64,000 nucleotides of DNA from an uncultured Acetobacteraceae bacterium (GTDB taxonomy: Bacteria > Pseudomonadota > Alphaproteobacteria > Acetobacterales > Acetobacteraceae): NCBI GenBank assembly GCA_943912335.1, contig CALTUD010000007.1, positions 55,147 to 119,146 of the forward strand, given 5' to 3'. Below the pieces are notes generated by a model. That model did no database searches. It saw only the letters and a program-made list of their open reading frames with translations, and was not told the origin of the DNA. Positions within the stretch are counted from its first letter, which is position 1; each line of letters opens with the position of its first letter. Positions 19,064 to 27,129 of the stretch are shown piece after piece. The position numbers were made by a program, and so were the translations under genes.

Positions 19064-20287
19064 ATGAACAGACGATCCATGCTCCGATCCACCTTGCTGG
19101 GCCTGGGCGGCCTTGCCGCCGGACGGGCCGAAGCGGCCGGGTCGCCTCCCCTGCCAACCCCGCCGATCCAGCCCGGCAACACCGATCGCGGCTATCCGGA
19201 TGACGGCGTTCTGGAGATCGTGGCCGAGTTCATGGGTCCGGGGCCGAGCGGCGTGGCGGTGACGCCGGACGGGCGGATCTTCGTGTCTTTTCCACGCCAT
19301 GCCGACGACCATCCGGGTGCCACCTTGTGCGAGCTGCGCGACGGGGTCCTGACGCCGTTCCCGAGCCGGGCGATGAGTTATCCGTCCGATGCGGCGCCGA
19401 AGGACTACATCCTGTCGGCGCACGGCATCGCGCTCGATGCGAAGAACCGTCTCTGGATCATCGACAACGGCAAACGGGCCGGGCATCCGATCCCGGATGG
19501 CGGCGCCAAGGTGATGGGGTTCGACGCCGAGACCGGCGCGGTGATCGCCAGCATTCCGCTGCTGCCGCCGGTCTTGTTGCCGGACAGCCACATGAACGAC
19601 CTGCGGATCGACCTGACGCATGGCGCGGCGGGCACCGCGTTCGTGACGGATTCCTCGTTCGGCACCAGCCCTGCGTTCGTGGTGGTGGATATCGCCAGCG
19701 GCCGCAGCCGCCGGGTTCTGGCGCATCACCCCTCCACCAACGCCGAGCCCGGTTTCATGGTGGTCCAGGAAGGTCGGCCTCTCGTCTACGATCCTGCACA
19801 TCCGAGCTTCACCGTGGGCGGCGTGGACGGCATCACCTTGTCGCCGGACAGCGGAACGGTGTTCTATTCCGCGCTGACCAGCCGGAAATTGTTCTCGATC
19901 CCGTCCGCGCTTCTGGCCGATCCGAACGCGGATGACGCAGCGCTTGCAAAGGGGATTCGCTACGAAGGCGAAAAGGGCGTGGCCGACGGCCTGGCGCACG
20001 ATGCCGAAGGGCGGATCTACACCACCAATTTCGAGCACGACGCGATCCTGCGCCGGAACACGGACGGCTCGTTCGACAGCATGGTGCACGATCCGCGCAT
20101 CGTATCTCCGGACGGCATCACCACCACGGCGAGGCATGTGTACTGCACGCTGGGGCAATGGAACCGTTTGAAGAGTTTCAATGGCGGCAAGGATCTTCGC
20201 CGTCCGCCCTATCTGCTGATCCGCGTTCCGCTGGTGCATCCGCTGCGGTTCGACGCCGCCGCGCCCGGACAGGGGGTAAGCCCGTGA
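19064..20287 (+). CDS. Major royal jelly / Yellow-family beta-propeller protein, exported
   Basis: 407 residues from the ATG at 19064, with GGGAGG nine bases upstream. The N-terminus MNRRSMLRSTLLGLGGLAAGRAEA is a signal peptide with twin-arginine character. The mature protein shows MRJP/Yellow features: PSGVAVTPDGRIFVSFPR, LWIIDNGKR, MNDLRIDLTHGAAGTAFVTDSS and DGITLSPDS, which build a six-bladed propeller. Bacterial members resemble gluconolactonase/SMP-30-type lactonases, but the substrate is unknown. First of three overlapping genes (GTGA, then ATGA) with a cupin-like and a VOC protein, so the three products probably act together. Confidence 0.87.
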   Translation: MNRRSMLRSTLLGLGGLAAGRAEAAGSPPLPTPPIQPGNTDRGYPDDGVLEIVAEFMGPGPSGVAVTPDGRIFVSFPRHADDHPGATLCELRDGVLTPFPSRAMSYPSDAAPKDYILSAHGIALDAKNRLWIIDNGKRAGHPIPDGGAKVMGFDAETGAVIASIPLLPPVLLPDSHMNDLRIDLTHGAAGTAFVTDSSFGTSPAFVVVDIASGRSRRVLAHHPSTNAEPGFMVVQEGRPLVYDPAHPSFTVGGVDGITLSPDSGTVFYSALTSRKLFSIPSALLADPNADDAALAKGIRYEGEKGVADGLAHDAEGRIYTTNFEHDAILRRNTDGSFDSMVHDPRIVSPDGITTTARHVYCTLGQWNRLKSFNGGKDLRRPPYLLIRVPLVHPLRFDAAAPGQGVSP

Positions 20288-20799
20288 GCGTTTCGCCGAT
20301 GCGCCGCCTCGTCGTCGCGATGATGTTGTCGGGTCTTGCCGCGCCGGCCATGGCGGCGGAGGCGCCGCCGCCCTTCACCTATCGGCATCTCTGGACCGAT
20401 GCGAAGGGGGAAAGCCATATCGCCGTGTGCCGCATGGCGCATTTCGATCTGAAGAGCATGAGTCCGCCGGCCGATCCGCAATGGCAGGATCGCGACAGCG
20501 GCGCGGGGCATGCGCTGATGACGATCCAGCCCGACCGGTGGAACGGCGCATGGCACGAGGATCCGCACCCGCAATGGATCGTGCCGTTGCGCGGACGCTG
20601 GTTCGTGGAAGCGCAGGACGGGACGCGCGCCGAGATGGGGCCGGGCGACATCATGCTGGGCGAGGACCAGAACACGCGCCCGAACCGGGCCGGGGAGAAA
20701 GGGCATCTGGCGGGAAACCTGACGCCGGGGCCGGTGGACCTGATGGTGGTGCAGCTCGATGCCGCGCCCACCATCGACCGGCCGTGTCATTTCCGATGA
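20284..20799 (+). CDS. Exported cupin-like protein
   Basis: 171 residues from a GTG overlapping the upstream stop, with AGGGGG eight bases before it. An ATG at 20299 is an alternative giving the same signal peptide (RRLVVAMMLSGLAAPAMAAEA). The mature part has cupin-type features: HPQWIVPLRGRWFVEAQDGTRAEMGPGDIMLGED, here split as HPQWIVPLRGRWFVE and GPGDIMLGED, with His and Glu residues suited to metal binding. Probably a small periplasmic beta-barrel that binds or modifies a small ligand. The reaction is not known. It overlaps the VOC gene by ATGA. Confidence 0.75.
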   Translation: MSVSPMRRLVVAMMLSGLAAPAMAAEAPPPFTYRHLWTDAKGESHIAVCRMAHFDLKSMSPPADPQWQDRDSGAGHALMTIQPDRWNGAWHEDPHPQWIVPLRGRWFVEAQDGTRAEMGPGDIMLGEDQNTRPNRAGEKGHLAGNLTPGPVDLMVVQLDAAPTIDRPCHFR

Positions 20800-21362
20800 C
20801 GCGCGCCCATCTCTCGACGGTGCGCGGCATGGATCATGTCGGCATCACCGTGCCGGATCTGGAGGCGGCGTCGCGTTTCCTGGTGGACGCCTTCGGCGCC
20901 GTGCCGCTCTACGACAATATCGAACGCGGCGAGGCGCCTACCGCCGGCAGCAAGGCGGAGGCGATGCTGCTCCTGGCGCCCGGCACGACGCTGGTCACCA
21001 TGCGGATGCTGGCCTTGGGCAACGGGCCGGGCATCGAATTGTTCGAGATGCACGGGCCGGATCAGGCGCCAGCGGCGCGGCCGAGCGATTTCGGTCTGCA
21101 GCATGTCGCGGTGAACGTGGACGATCTCGACGCGGCCTGCGCGCGGTTCGAGGCGGCGGGCGGCACGCTGGCGGCCGGGCCCAACGCGATGCTGGGGCTG
21201 GAAGAAGGGCCCGGCAACGGGTTCCGCTACGGGCGCACGCCCTGGGGGGCGGTGGTCGAGATGCTGGCGACGCCGGGGCGGCAGGACTACGAGGACCGGA
21301 CGGCGTTGCGACGCTGGAAGCCGCCGTCGGGCGTCGATCCGGGAAATCACGCCGGGACCTGA
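20796..21362 (+). CDS. VOC-family (glyoxalase/dioxygenase fold) protein
   Basis: 188 residues starting at an ATGA overlap. Two betaalphabetabetabeta units are visible: MDHVGITVPDLEAASRFLVD near the N-terminus and LQHVAVNVDDLDAACARFE near residue 104. Metal-ligand candidates are His15, His106 and a Glu in WGAVVEML. The superfamily includes glyoxalase I, epimerases and ring-cleavage dioxygenases; the substrate is unknown. No signal peptide, so it is probably cytosolic, unlike the two exported proteins encoded just upstream. That suggests an imported product of the upstream proteins is processed further. Confidence 0.82.
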   Translation: MTRAHLSTVRGMDHVGITVPDLEAASRFLVDAFGAVPLYDNIERGEAPTAGSKAEAMLLLAPGTTLVTMRMLALGNGPGIELFEMHGPDQAPAARPSDFGLQHVAVNVDDLDAACARFEAAGGTLAAGPNAMLGLEEGPGNGFRYGRTPWGAVVEMLATPGRQDYEDRTALRRWKPPSGVDPGNHAGT

Positions 21363-21388
21363 TATCGTTACGCCCTTGCGTCCAAAAC

Positions 21389-21429
21389 AACGATCTGCAA
21401 TCGTTGCATTCGGGAAATACGTTCGAATG
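21389..21429 (+). promoter_or_regulatory. Two tandem small hairpins ending at the porin start codon
   Basis: AACGAT / ATCGTT (21389-21405, 5-base loop) is followed by CATTCG / CGAATG (21407-21429). The last base of the second stem is the first base of the GTG start of the next gene. The only purine-rich RBS candidate (CGGGAAA) lies in this hairpin, so translation could depend on it opening. Observation only; function is inferred. Confidence 0.45.
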
Positions 21430-23048
21430 TGAAGATCATGCCGGGATCGCGCCGCCTCCGCCTCGTTCTGTTGTCCGGCGCGGCTCTGCTGGCCTGTGCC
21501 GGACATGCGCACGCGCAGGGCCATTCGGCCACGCTGCACACGACACCGCAGTTCTCGTCGCTGCCGCAGACGCGGACCAACCCGACGCGTGCGCAGGCGC
21601 CCGGCGCCATCCATACCGGGCCCTGGGGAGTGTTCAACCAGCTCGACGGGTCGCCGGCGGGGTTCGGGCCTGTGGCGCGTTACGGGGCCGTGCGCTGGGC
21701 GGAGGACTGGTCGGCCCTGCGTGACCGCAAGCTGCGCAACGATCCGTTCGATCCGCTGAAATTCATTCGTTTGAACGATCCCGGGTCGGTCTATCTGACG
21801 CTGTCCGGCGAAAGCCGGCTGAAGAACTGGTTCGAGAACAGGCCCGTTCTGGGCACGCAGAAACCGGACGATTCCGGGCGCATGACGGTGCGCAATCTGC
21901 TGGGCGCCGATCTGCATCTGGGCGAGCATCTGCGCGCCTATGGCGAGCTGGTGAACGGCGATGCGGCGGGCTGGGGCGGGTACGGCTATTCGGCATCCTG
22001 GCGCACGCGTCTCGACGTGCAGCAGCTGTTCGTGGAAGCGAAGGCGAAGCTGCTCGGGGCGCGAACGGGCGTGATGTTCGGGCGGCAGGAATTCCTGGAT
22101 GCGCCGAACTACGTTCTGTATCTGCGGGAAACGCCGAATGTTCCGCTGTCCTATAACGGTGTTCGCGGATATGCGGTGTGGCCGCGCATCCGGTTCGATG
22201 CGTGGGATTTCGTGCAGACCAACATCACGCCACGCGCGATGTTCGCCGATCGTCCGAACTGGGGCACGCGTTTGTTCGGCGGTCTGGGCTCCTACGCTCT
22301 GCCGGATTTCACCTGGCTGAAACAGCCGGGACGGGTTTTCCTGGATGTGTTCTATATCGGTTACCTGCTCGGCAACGGATCGAATTCGATCGCGACGGCA
22401 ACGGGGACGCAGAGCGGGTCGAGCCGGCGCGACAATGTCGGCACGCGACTATGGGGACGTGCTGGACCGCTGGAATTCTCCTTCGGCGGCATTCATCAGG
22501 GCGGATATTTCACACCCGCGAAATCGGCGCAGTCGCGAAATGTGGATGCCTACGCCGTCGACAGTTTCGTCGGCTGGCGATTCTGGAAACCGTATAGCCG
22601 TCCCTTGATCGGCGTGCAGGCGGATGTGTTCTCCGGTGGCGACGACCGCAAGCGCAGCGGCGATGTCGGCAGTTACGCGGCGCCGTTCAATCCGTCCACG
22701 AACTATCTCGACACGACCACTTACTTCGGAGAATCGAACCTGATCAACATCGCGCCGCTGGTGGAGATCACGCCGAGCACGGGAACGCTGTTGCGGTTCC
22801 GCGTGCCGATCCTGTGGCGCGAAAGCACGAACGACGCGATCGTCTCGAGCAACCGCATCTACGGTTATCGCGCCAATTTCTCCGGCGGCTTCGTCGGCAC
22901 CGTGCCGCAGGTGAGTTTCGCGTGGCGGATCACGCATCATCTGACCTGGAGCCACGATCTCGCGCGCGCTCTGGTCTCACGCTCGCTGCAGAAAGCGGGG
23001 GCGTCGGACGGAACCTACTACCTCTCCACGTTATCGTTCCGTTTCTAG
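21429..23048 (+). CDS. Alginate-export-type outer-membrane porin (Alg_export family)
   Basis: 539 residues from a GTG, or 536 from the ATG at 21438. A Sec signal peptide ends at AHAQG near residue 30. The mature protein is an outer-membrane barrel with alternating aromatic strands, segments such as YLTLSGESRLKNWFENRP and FGRQEFLDAPNY, and a terminal Phe. These match the Alg_export family of 18-strand porins (AlgE-like), which pass polyanions or other substrates. No alginate genes are nearby, so the real substrate is probably different. It lies 66 bases after the royal-jelly/cupin/VOC operon and may take up its substrate. Confidence 0.85.
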   Translation: MKIMPGSRRLRLVLLSGAALLACAGHAHAQGHSATLHTTPQFSSLPQTRTNPTRAQAPGAIHTGPWGVFNQLDGSPAGFGPVARYGAVRWAEDWSALRDRKLRNDPFDPLKFIRLNDPGSVYLTLSGESRLKNWFENRPVLGTQKPDDSGRMTVRNLLGADLHLGEHLRAYGELVNGDAAGWGGYGYSASWRTRLDVQQLFVEAKAKLLGARTGVMFGRQEFLDAPNYVLYLRETPNVPLSYNGVRGYAVWPRIRFDAWDFVQTNITPRAMFADRPNWGTRLFGGLGSYALPDFTWLKQPGRVFLDVFYIGYLLGNGSNSIATATGTQSGSSRRDNVGTRLWGRAGPLEFSFGGIHQGGYFTPAKSAQSRNVDAYAVDSFVGWRFWKPYSRPLIGVQADVFSGGDDRKRSGDVGSYAAPFNPSTNYLDTTTYFGESNLINIAPLVEITPSTGTLLRFRVPILWRESTNDAIVSSNRIYGYRANFSGGFVGTVPQVSFAWRITHHLTWSHDLARALVSRSLQKAGASDGTYYLSTLSFRF

Positions 23049-23105
23049 ATCGAACCGTTGGACGGACCGGGCGTTGCCCGGCCTGACCCGACGGAGTTCG
23101 ATTGT

Positions 23106-23681
23106 TTGTTCAGCACCAGCACCCACCCCGTTCTCCGTTTCGCGCGTGCATCGTTGCCGCTCCTGCTAGGTCTCGGCGCCTGCTCGGTGAACGACAGCCG
23201 GATCGCGCGCGATGCGAAGACGTCCTTGATGGGTTTGAGCGAGGTGGAGCTGCAGTCATGCCTGGGCGTTCCGGACCAGCATGCGACCTTCGGCAATACG
23301 GATGTGCTGACCTACTACGCGACCTCGTCGTCTTCGATGAGCTACTCGATCCCGATCGTCGGTGGGCTCGGATTCTCGAACGGCGGCTACTGCCATGCGA
23401 CGTTCCGTGTGGATAACGGCCGGGTGACGCGGATCATCTATTCCGGCGAGAAGAACGCGACCCTGGCTCCGAACGCGTACTGCACGCCGATCCTGCGCTC
23501 CTGCATGAGCTATCTGTCGGATCATCCCGAGGCGCATGCGGTTCCGGCCGACAGCGCGGATGCGACCAAGAACGGAAACACGAGCAGGGCGGTCCCGCCC
23601 GGAGCGGCCAGCGCGGCGCCGCAGCCGCAGGCTTCGGTCGCGGCGGCGCCGCGCAACGTGCCGACGCCCACGCCGCGCTGA
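23106..23681 (+). CDS. Small outer-membrane-assembly-like lipoprotein
   Basis: 191 residues from a TTG at 23106 with GGAG nine bases upstream. The lipobox is LGLGAC (cleavage before the Cys, about residue 25), preceded by a hydrophobic core. The body has SLMGLSEVELQSCLGVPDQHATFGNTDVLTYY, here noted as LMGLSEVELQSCLG and TDVLTYY, which resembles BamE/SmpA-type domains where a Gly/Leu helix leads to a two-strand sheet. The C-terminus is Ala/Pro-rich and probably disordered. Likely lipid-anchored in the envelope; function unknown. Confidence 0.7.
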   Translation: MFSTSTHPVLRFARASLPLLLGLGACSVNDSRIARDAKTSLMGLSEVELQSCLGVPDQHATFGNTDVLTYYATSSSSMSYSIPIVGGLGFSNGGYCHATFRVDNGRVTRIIYSGEKNATLAPNAYCTPILRSCMSYLSDHPEAHAVPADSADATKNGNTSRAVPPGAASAAPQPQASVAAAPRNVPTPTPR

Positions 23682-23686
23682 GCCGG

Positions 23687-23971
23687 CTACTGCGCCGTGA
23701 TCTTGACGCCTTTCCAGAAGGCGATCCGGTTCTTGATCTCTGCGGCGGCCGGTTTCGGGTCGGGGTAGAACCAGGCGGCGTTTTCGTTCACGGCGCCGTC
23801 GACGACGACCGAATGGTAGTGCGCCGTGCCCTTCCAGGGGCAATCGGTATGGTGCGCGCTGGGCTGCAGAAGTTCGGCGCGCACGCTGTCTGCAGGGAAG
23901 TAGCTGTTACCTTCGACGGTCACGATGTCGTCGCTGTCCGCGATCACCGTGTCTTTCCAGATTGCCCGCAT
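23687..23971 (-). CDS. DUF427 domain protein
   Basis: 94 residues from the ATG at 23971 with a strong GGAGGAG four to five bases upstream. The DUF427 core is clear: MRAIWKDTVIADS, VEGNSYFPADSV, CPWKGTAHYHSVVVDG and NAAWFYPDPK. It is a small beta-barrel domain found singly or doubled across bacteria, function unknown. Single-domain, cytosolic, stand-alone gene converging on the lipoprotein gene. Confidence 0.92.
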   Translation of the reverse strand: MRAIWKDTVIADSDDIVTVEGNSYFPADSVRAELLQPSAHHTDCPWKGTAHYHSVVVDGAVNENAAWFYPDPKPAAAEIKNRIAFWKGVKITAQ

Positions 23972-24037
23972 GATACTCCTCCCCGAACCGGTTGACTGAT
24001 CCGGCGTTGGCCGGCTCGTTCTCAACGGAGACGCACG

Positions 24038-24256
24038 ATGACGGTTCTTCCCGATCCTTTTTCTCTTCCCGATCTGGACTCGCAGCAGGACCCGGACGTG
24101 CTGCCGGATCCGTTCGCGGAGGTGGGGGAGTATGCCCCGCACAACAAACCGGAAACGGCGATGGACGGCTCCCCTGCCCTTCGCCCCGGCGATCCGGACC
24201 CCGCCCCGCAGCCCGACAACGCACCGATCTTCTCGACCGATCCGTTGGGCGACTGA
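24038..24256 (+). CDS. Small acidic hypothetical protein with repeated DPF motifs
   Basis: 72 residues, with GGAG seven to eight bases before the ATG. Strongly acidic and Pro-rich, with LPDPF at residues 5-9 and again near 22-26, plus several DPD/PDP steps. Predicted disordered, no signal peptide. The frame ends exactly where the convergent DapA-like gene ends, which supports a real boundary. Composition alone could arise by chance in GC-rich DNA, so this is tentative. Confidence 0.5.
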   Translation: MTVLPDPFSLPDLDSQQDPDVLPDPFAEVGEYAPHNKPETAMDGSPALRPGDPDPAPQPDNAPIFSTDPLGD

Positions 24257-25144
24257 TCAGCGCGCCAGCGCTTCCAGCACGGTGGCGATCCTGACCGTCG
24301 CATCCGCGTCCGGCGGCTGGATCGGCGCCGGCGGGATCGCGTTCGGGATGCCGAGCAGCGTCGCGATGGCGTGGACGACGCGGATGCTGCCCTGCTCGCG
24401 GAACAGGCTCCAGATCGGTTCGAGGGCCGCATTGATCGTGCGCGCGGCATCCGCATCGCCGGCTTTGGCGGCTGCGGTCAGGGCGATGCAGGGCCCCGGC
24501 AGGATGCCGGCCAGGACCGAGTGCCATGCATCCGCGCCTGCGCGCAACGCCTGGGCGGCGTGCCAGTCCACCGAGCAGCCGATCGCCACCCGGGCCGGAA
24601 ACAAGGCGCGTTGTTCGACGAGCCAGTCGGCCGGTGCTTCGGCAGGAGCAGGTCGCTTCACGGCAGCGACGGCCGGCAGGGTGCCGCAGGCGCGCCACAG
24701 GCCGGGTTCGAAGCGGAAGCCGGTGGTGGCGGGGTTGTCGTAGAGGCAGAGCGGCAGCGTGGTGGCGTCTGCGACGGCGCGGATATGAGCGGCGACCTCG
24801 TGCTGGAACAGGGGCGTGTAGGAGACGGGGGCAAGCAGAAGGCCGTCGGCGCCGTCCGCCGCAGCATCCCTCGCCGCCTGGATGGTGTCGTCGGTGCGGA
24901 GCGCGCCGATGCCGACGGTGACGGGTATCCGTCCGCGCGCGCCACGCAGGGCGGCCTGAACGCCGCGGCGGCGTTCCTCGCGACGCAGGAACATGTAGAT
25001 GCCGGTGCTGCCGAGCACGCCGATCCCGTCGACGCCGCTGGCCGCCAGCCTGTCCGCAAGGGCCTCCATCGCATCCGTATCGACGCGACCGGCTGGATCG
25101 GCGGGGGTGATCGGGTAGGCGACGAGTCCTTTGAACGGCGTCAC
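24257..25144 (-). CDS. DapA/N-acetylneuraminate-lyase family aldolase
   Basis: 295 residues, a full-length (beta/alpha)8 class I aldolase. The Schiff-base lysine is Lys163 (AVKRPAP) and the catalytic tyrosine Tyr135 is in the YDNP motif. The substrate-binding loop is GSTGIY (45-50) where true dihydrodipicolinate synthases have GTTGE. This change argues against a lysine-biosynthesis DapA and for a pyruvate-dependent lyase or dehydratase acting on a sugar acid or related substrate. Its start overlaps the FUSC gene stop (ATGA), so the two are coupled. Confidence 0.87.
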   Translation of the reverse strand: MTPFKGLVAYPITPADPAGRVDTDAMEALADRLAASGVDGIGVLGSTGIYMFLRREERRRGVQAALRGARGRIPVTVGIGALRTDDTIQAARDAAADGADGLLLAPVSYTPLFQHEVAAHIRAVADATTLPLCLYDNPATTGFRFEPGLWRACGTLPAVAAVKRPAPAEAPADWLVEQRALFPARVAIGCSVDWHAAQALRAGADAWHSVLAGILPGPCIALTAAAKAGDADAARTINAALEPIWSLFREQGSIRVVHAIATLLGIPNAIPPAPIQPPDADATVRIATVLEALAR

Positions 25145-26292
25145 GGTGTCGGCTCCTGGAGGAGTTGTTCGGCAAGCTTGGTAGGGGCGCGGGCCGGGGT
25201 GTCGAGTTTGTTGTCGGGGTCGAGCGCCTGCACCATGTCGAACAGATCCCGGTGCAGCATCTCCAGGGTGAAGCGCGGCAACGGGCCGGCGCGGTCGCCG
25301 AGCTGGTCCAGAAGAACCGACAACGCCGCGACCTGTGCGCAGCCGAGTCCGCGCGTGTGCCGGCCGGTCTCGGCTTCCTCCGTCATGGCCCGGCGCAGCG
25401 CGTCCATGGTCGCGCCGATCGCGTCGGAGATGGCCGCGAGTTCGGGCAACGGTTCGGCGTCGGGGCCTGCGTCGGTCAGGGTCTCGTCCAGAGCACGGGC
25501 GACGAACAGCACGTCGCTTTGCAGACGTCGCAGCATCGGGGCGAGGCGCACCATCAACGGTTCGTGCTGGTCCAGGGCGCCGAGGCGTTCGCGCCGCGCA
25601 TCCATGATGGCGGCGACCACGGTCTTGAGGGCTTCGGAACTGCTGTCGTTCAGATGCTCCACCTCGGCGATCGGCGTGCGTGCGTGCAGCACGGTGGATT
25701 GCGTAGTGCGCAGCGTGTCGAGCATCGCGGCGGCAGACTGGAACACCTGCGTGCGCGAGCGGGAATGGAACACCAGAAACGACACCATCAGTGACACGGC
25801 GGCGCCGACGAGAATGGCGAGGGTCCGGTCGATCGGGCGGCTGAACGGGTCGTTCGCCGCGGCCGGGAACAGGAACACCACCACCAGCGTGACGCTGGCG
25901 AGACGGAGGTTGGGCTTGAAGGCGGCCATGATCGCCAGCGGCACCAGCAGCAGGGCGAAGACCGGCATTCTGGGCAGGCCGATCAGCACCAGCGCGATCG
26001 CGGCGGCGCCGAACAAGGCGCCGACGAGCGTGCCGACGATCTGGTCCCGACCCGCTTCCAGCGTGGCGCTGACCTTGGCCTGGGTGACGATCACGGCGGT
26101 GATGAGCGCCCAGTAGGGCTCGTTCAGACCGGCCAGATGCGCGACGAGGTCGGACAGGAACACCGACACCAGCATGCGGATCGTCTGCCGCATCTCGGGC
26201 GCGCTGCTGCGCAGGGCCTGCAGGGCGCGTCGGATCGGGCCGGGTCGGTCGGCGGTGCCTTGAGCGGCTTGGGTCATCGGGGCGTCGGGCAT
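25141..26292 (-). CDS. FUSC-family inner-membrane protein (aromatic acid exporter-like)
   Basis: 383 residues. Residues 36-175 hold about six hydrophobic segments with the FUSC pattern (NEPYWALITAVIVTQ, then GRDQIVGTLVGALFGAA). A charged cytosolic helical region covers residues 180-380. FUSC proteins (AaeB/YccS-like) are proposed exporters of aromatic acids. This one is half-length, with one membrane block instead of two. Coupled by ATGA to the DapA-like aldolase, which suggests efflux of a product or substrate of that enzyme; this link is inference. Confidence 0.85.
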   Translation of the reverse strand: MPDAPMTQAAQGTADRPGPIRRALQALRSSAPEMRQTIRMLVSVFLSDLVAHLAGLNEPYWALITAVIVTQAKVSATLEAGRDQIVGTLVGALFGAAAIALVLIGLPRMPVFALLLVPLAIMAAFKPNLRLASVTLVVVFLFPAAANDPFSRPIDRTLAILVGAAVSLMVSFLVFHSRSRTQVFQSAAAMLDTLRTTQSTVLHARTPIAEVEHLNDSSSEALKTVVAAIMDARRERLGALDQHEPLMVRLAPMLRRLQSDVLFVARALDETLTDAGPDAEPLPELAAISDAIGATMDALRRAMTEEAETGRHTRGLGCAQVAALSVLLDQLGDRAGPLPRFTLEMLHRDLFDMVQALDPDNKLDTPARAPTKLAEQLLQEPTP

Positions 26293-26437
26293 CCGGTCAG
26301 TCGGGGGATTCGGGGCGGGGATTGAACGCAGGGAAACGGGCGTCGTCCATCCCCGGCCGAAGGATATGGATGACGCGGAGCGCCGGATGCGCTGAACTGC
26401 GGACAGGATTCGAGCCTGAAGCGGATGGTGTTTCGCG

Positions 26438-26728
26438 ATGTCGTTCGGTCTTCCGCCCAGATGGCGTGCGCGTGGGATCTCGATCCTGAAGGCGATCGGG
26501 ACGGTGCTCGCCGTGGGACTGCTGATCGACTTTCTGCCGATCGACCTGGCGATCGTGCTGGTGGGATTCCTGGCGCTGACCGCGCAGTTCGCGGTCTCGT
26601 TCCTGCGTCATTCGGTGTTCGGAGCGCGAAGGAAGACCGGGCCGGACGGGCCGGGCGAAGCGGCTCAGCCGGCGATGTCGGGCGGCTGCATCAGTTCGAT
26701 GGTCGCGCCGTCCGGGCCGGAAACGTAG
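26438..26728 (+). CDS. Small hypothetical membrane protein
   Basis: 96 residues. One long hydrophobic region at residues 19-56 (AIGTVLAVGLLIDFLPIDLAIV and following) could form two helices around a Pro. Basic residues flank it. No SD is evident. The last 64 bases overlap the tail of the convergent VOC gene. I do not recognise a family. It is real if the hydrophobic pattern is conserved in relatives. Confidence 0.45.
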   Translation: MSFGLPPRWRARGISILKAIGTVLAVGLLIDFLPIDLAIVLVGFLALTAQFAVSFLRHSVFGARRKTGPDGPGEAAQPAMSGGCISSMVAPSGPET

Positions 26729-27129
26729 ACCACCATCGTCCCGGCGCGCGCGCCGCCGGGGATCGGTTGCGGCGTGCCGGCCGGATGCCAGCCATAGGGG
26801 GCGATCCGGGCCAGGACCGCCGGAAGATCGGCCACCACCAGCGCCAGATGCGCGAAACCGGGATGGAACGGCTTCTGCGCGGAGTCCGGGCGCTCCGGGC
26901 CGGCATAATCGAGCAGCTCGATGCGCTGGCCGGCGAGCGAGACGATCGCCATGCGCACGGTGGCCTCCTGTGCGCCGGTGACCTCGCGCAGGAACGGACC
27001 GTCCATCTCGCCTTCGCGTTCCAGCGTGGCGCCGAGACCTTCGGTCCAGAACCGGACCGCATCGTCGAGCGAGGCGACGGCGAAACCGACATGGTCGGCG
27101 CGCAGGACCGCCGGGCCCGACGCGTTCAT
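26665..27129 (-). CDS. VOC-family protein, methylmalonyl-CoA-epimerase-like
   Basis: 154 residues. Two VOC half-domains are visible: LRADHVGFAVASLDDAVRFW (residues 9-28) and PGFAHLALVVADLPAVLAR (residues 90-108). The metal ligands are probably His13, His94 and a Glu in the closing GATIELMQ strand. Layout resembles methylmalonyl-CoA epimerase and glyoxalase-like lactoylglutathione lyases; the substrate is unproven. The start overlaps the degP stop (ATGA), so it is translated with the protease. I know of no established reason for that pairing. Confidence 0.82.
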   Translation of the reverse strand: MNASGPAVLRADHVGFAVASLDDAVRFWTEGLGATLEREGEMDGPFLREVTGAQEATVRMAIVSLAGQRIELLDYAGPERPDSAQKPFHPGFAHLALVVADLPAVLARIAPYGWHPAGTPQPIPGGARAGTMVVYVSGPDGATIELMQPPDIAG

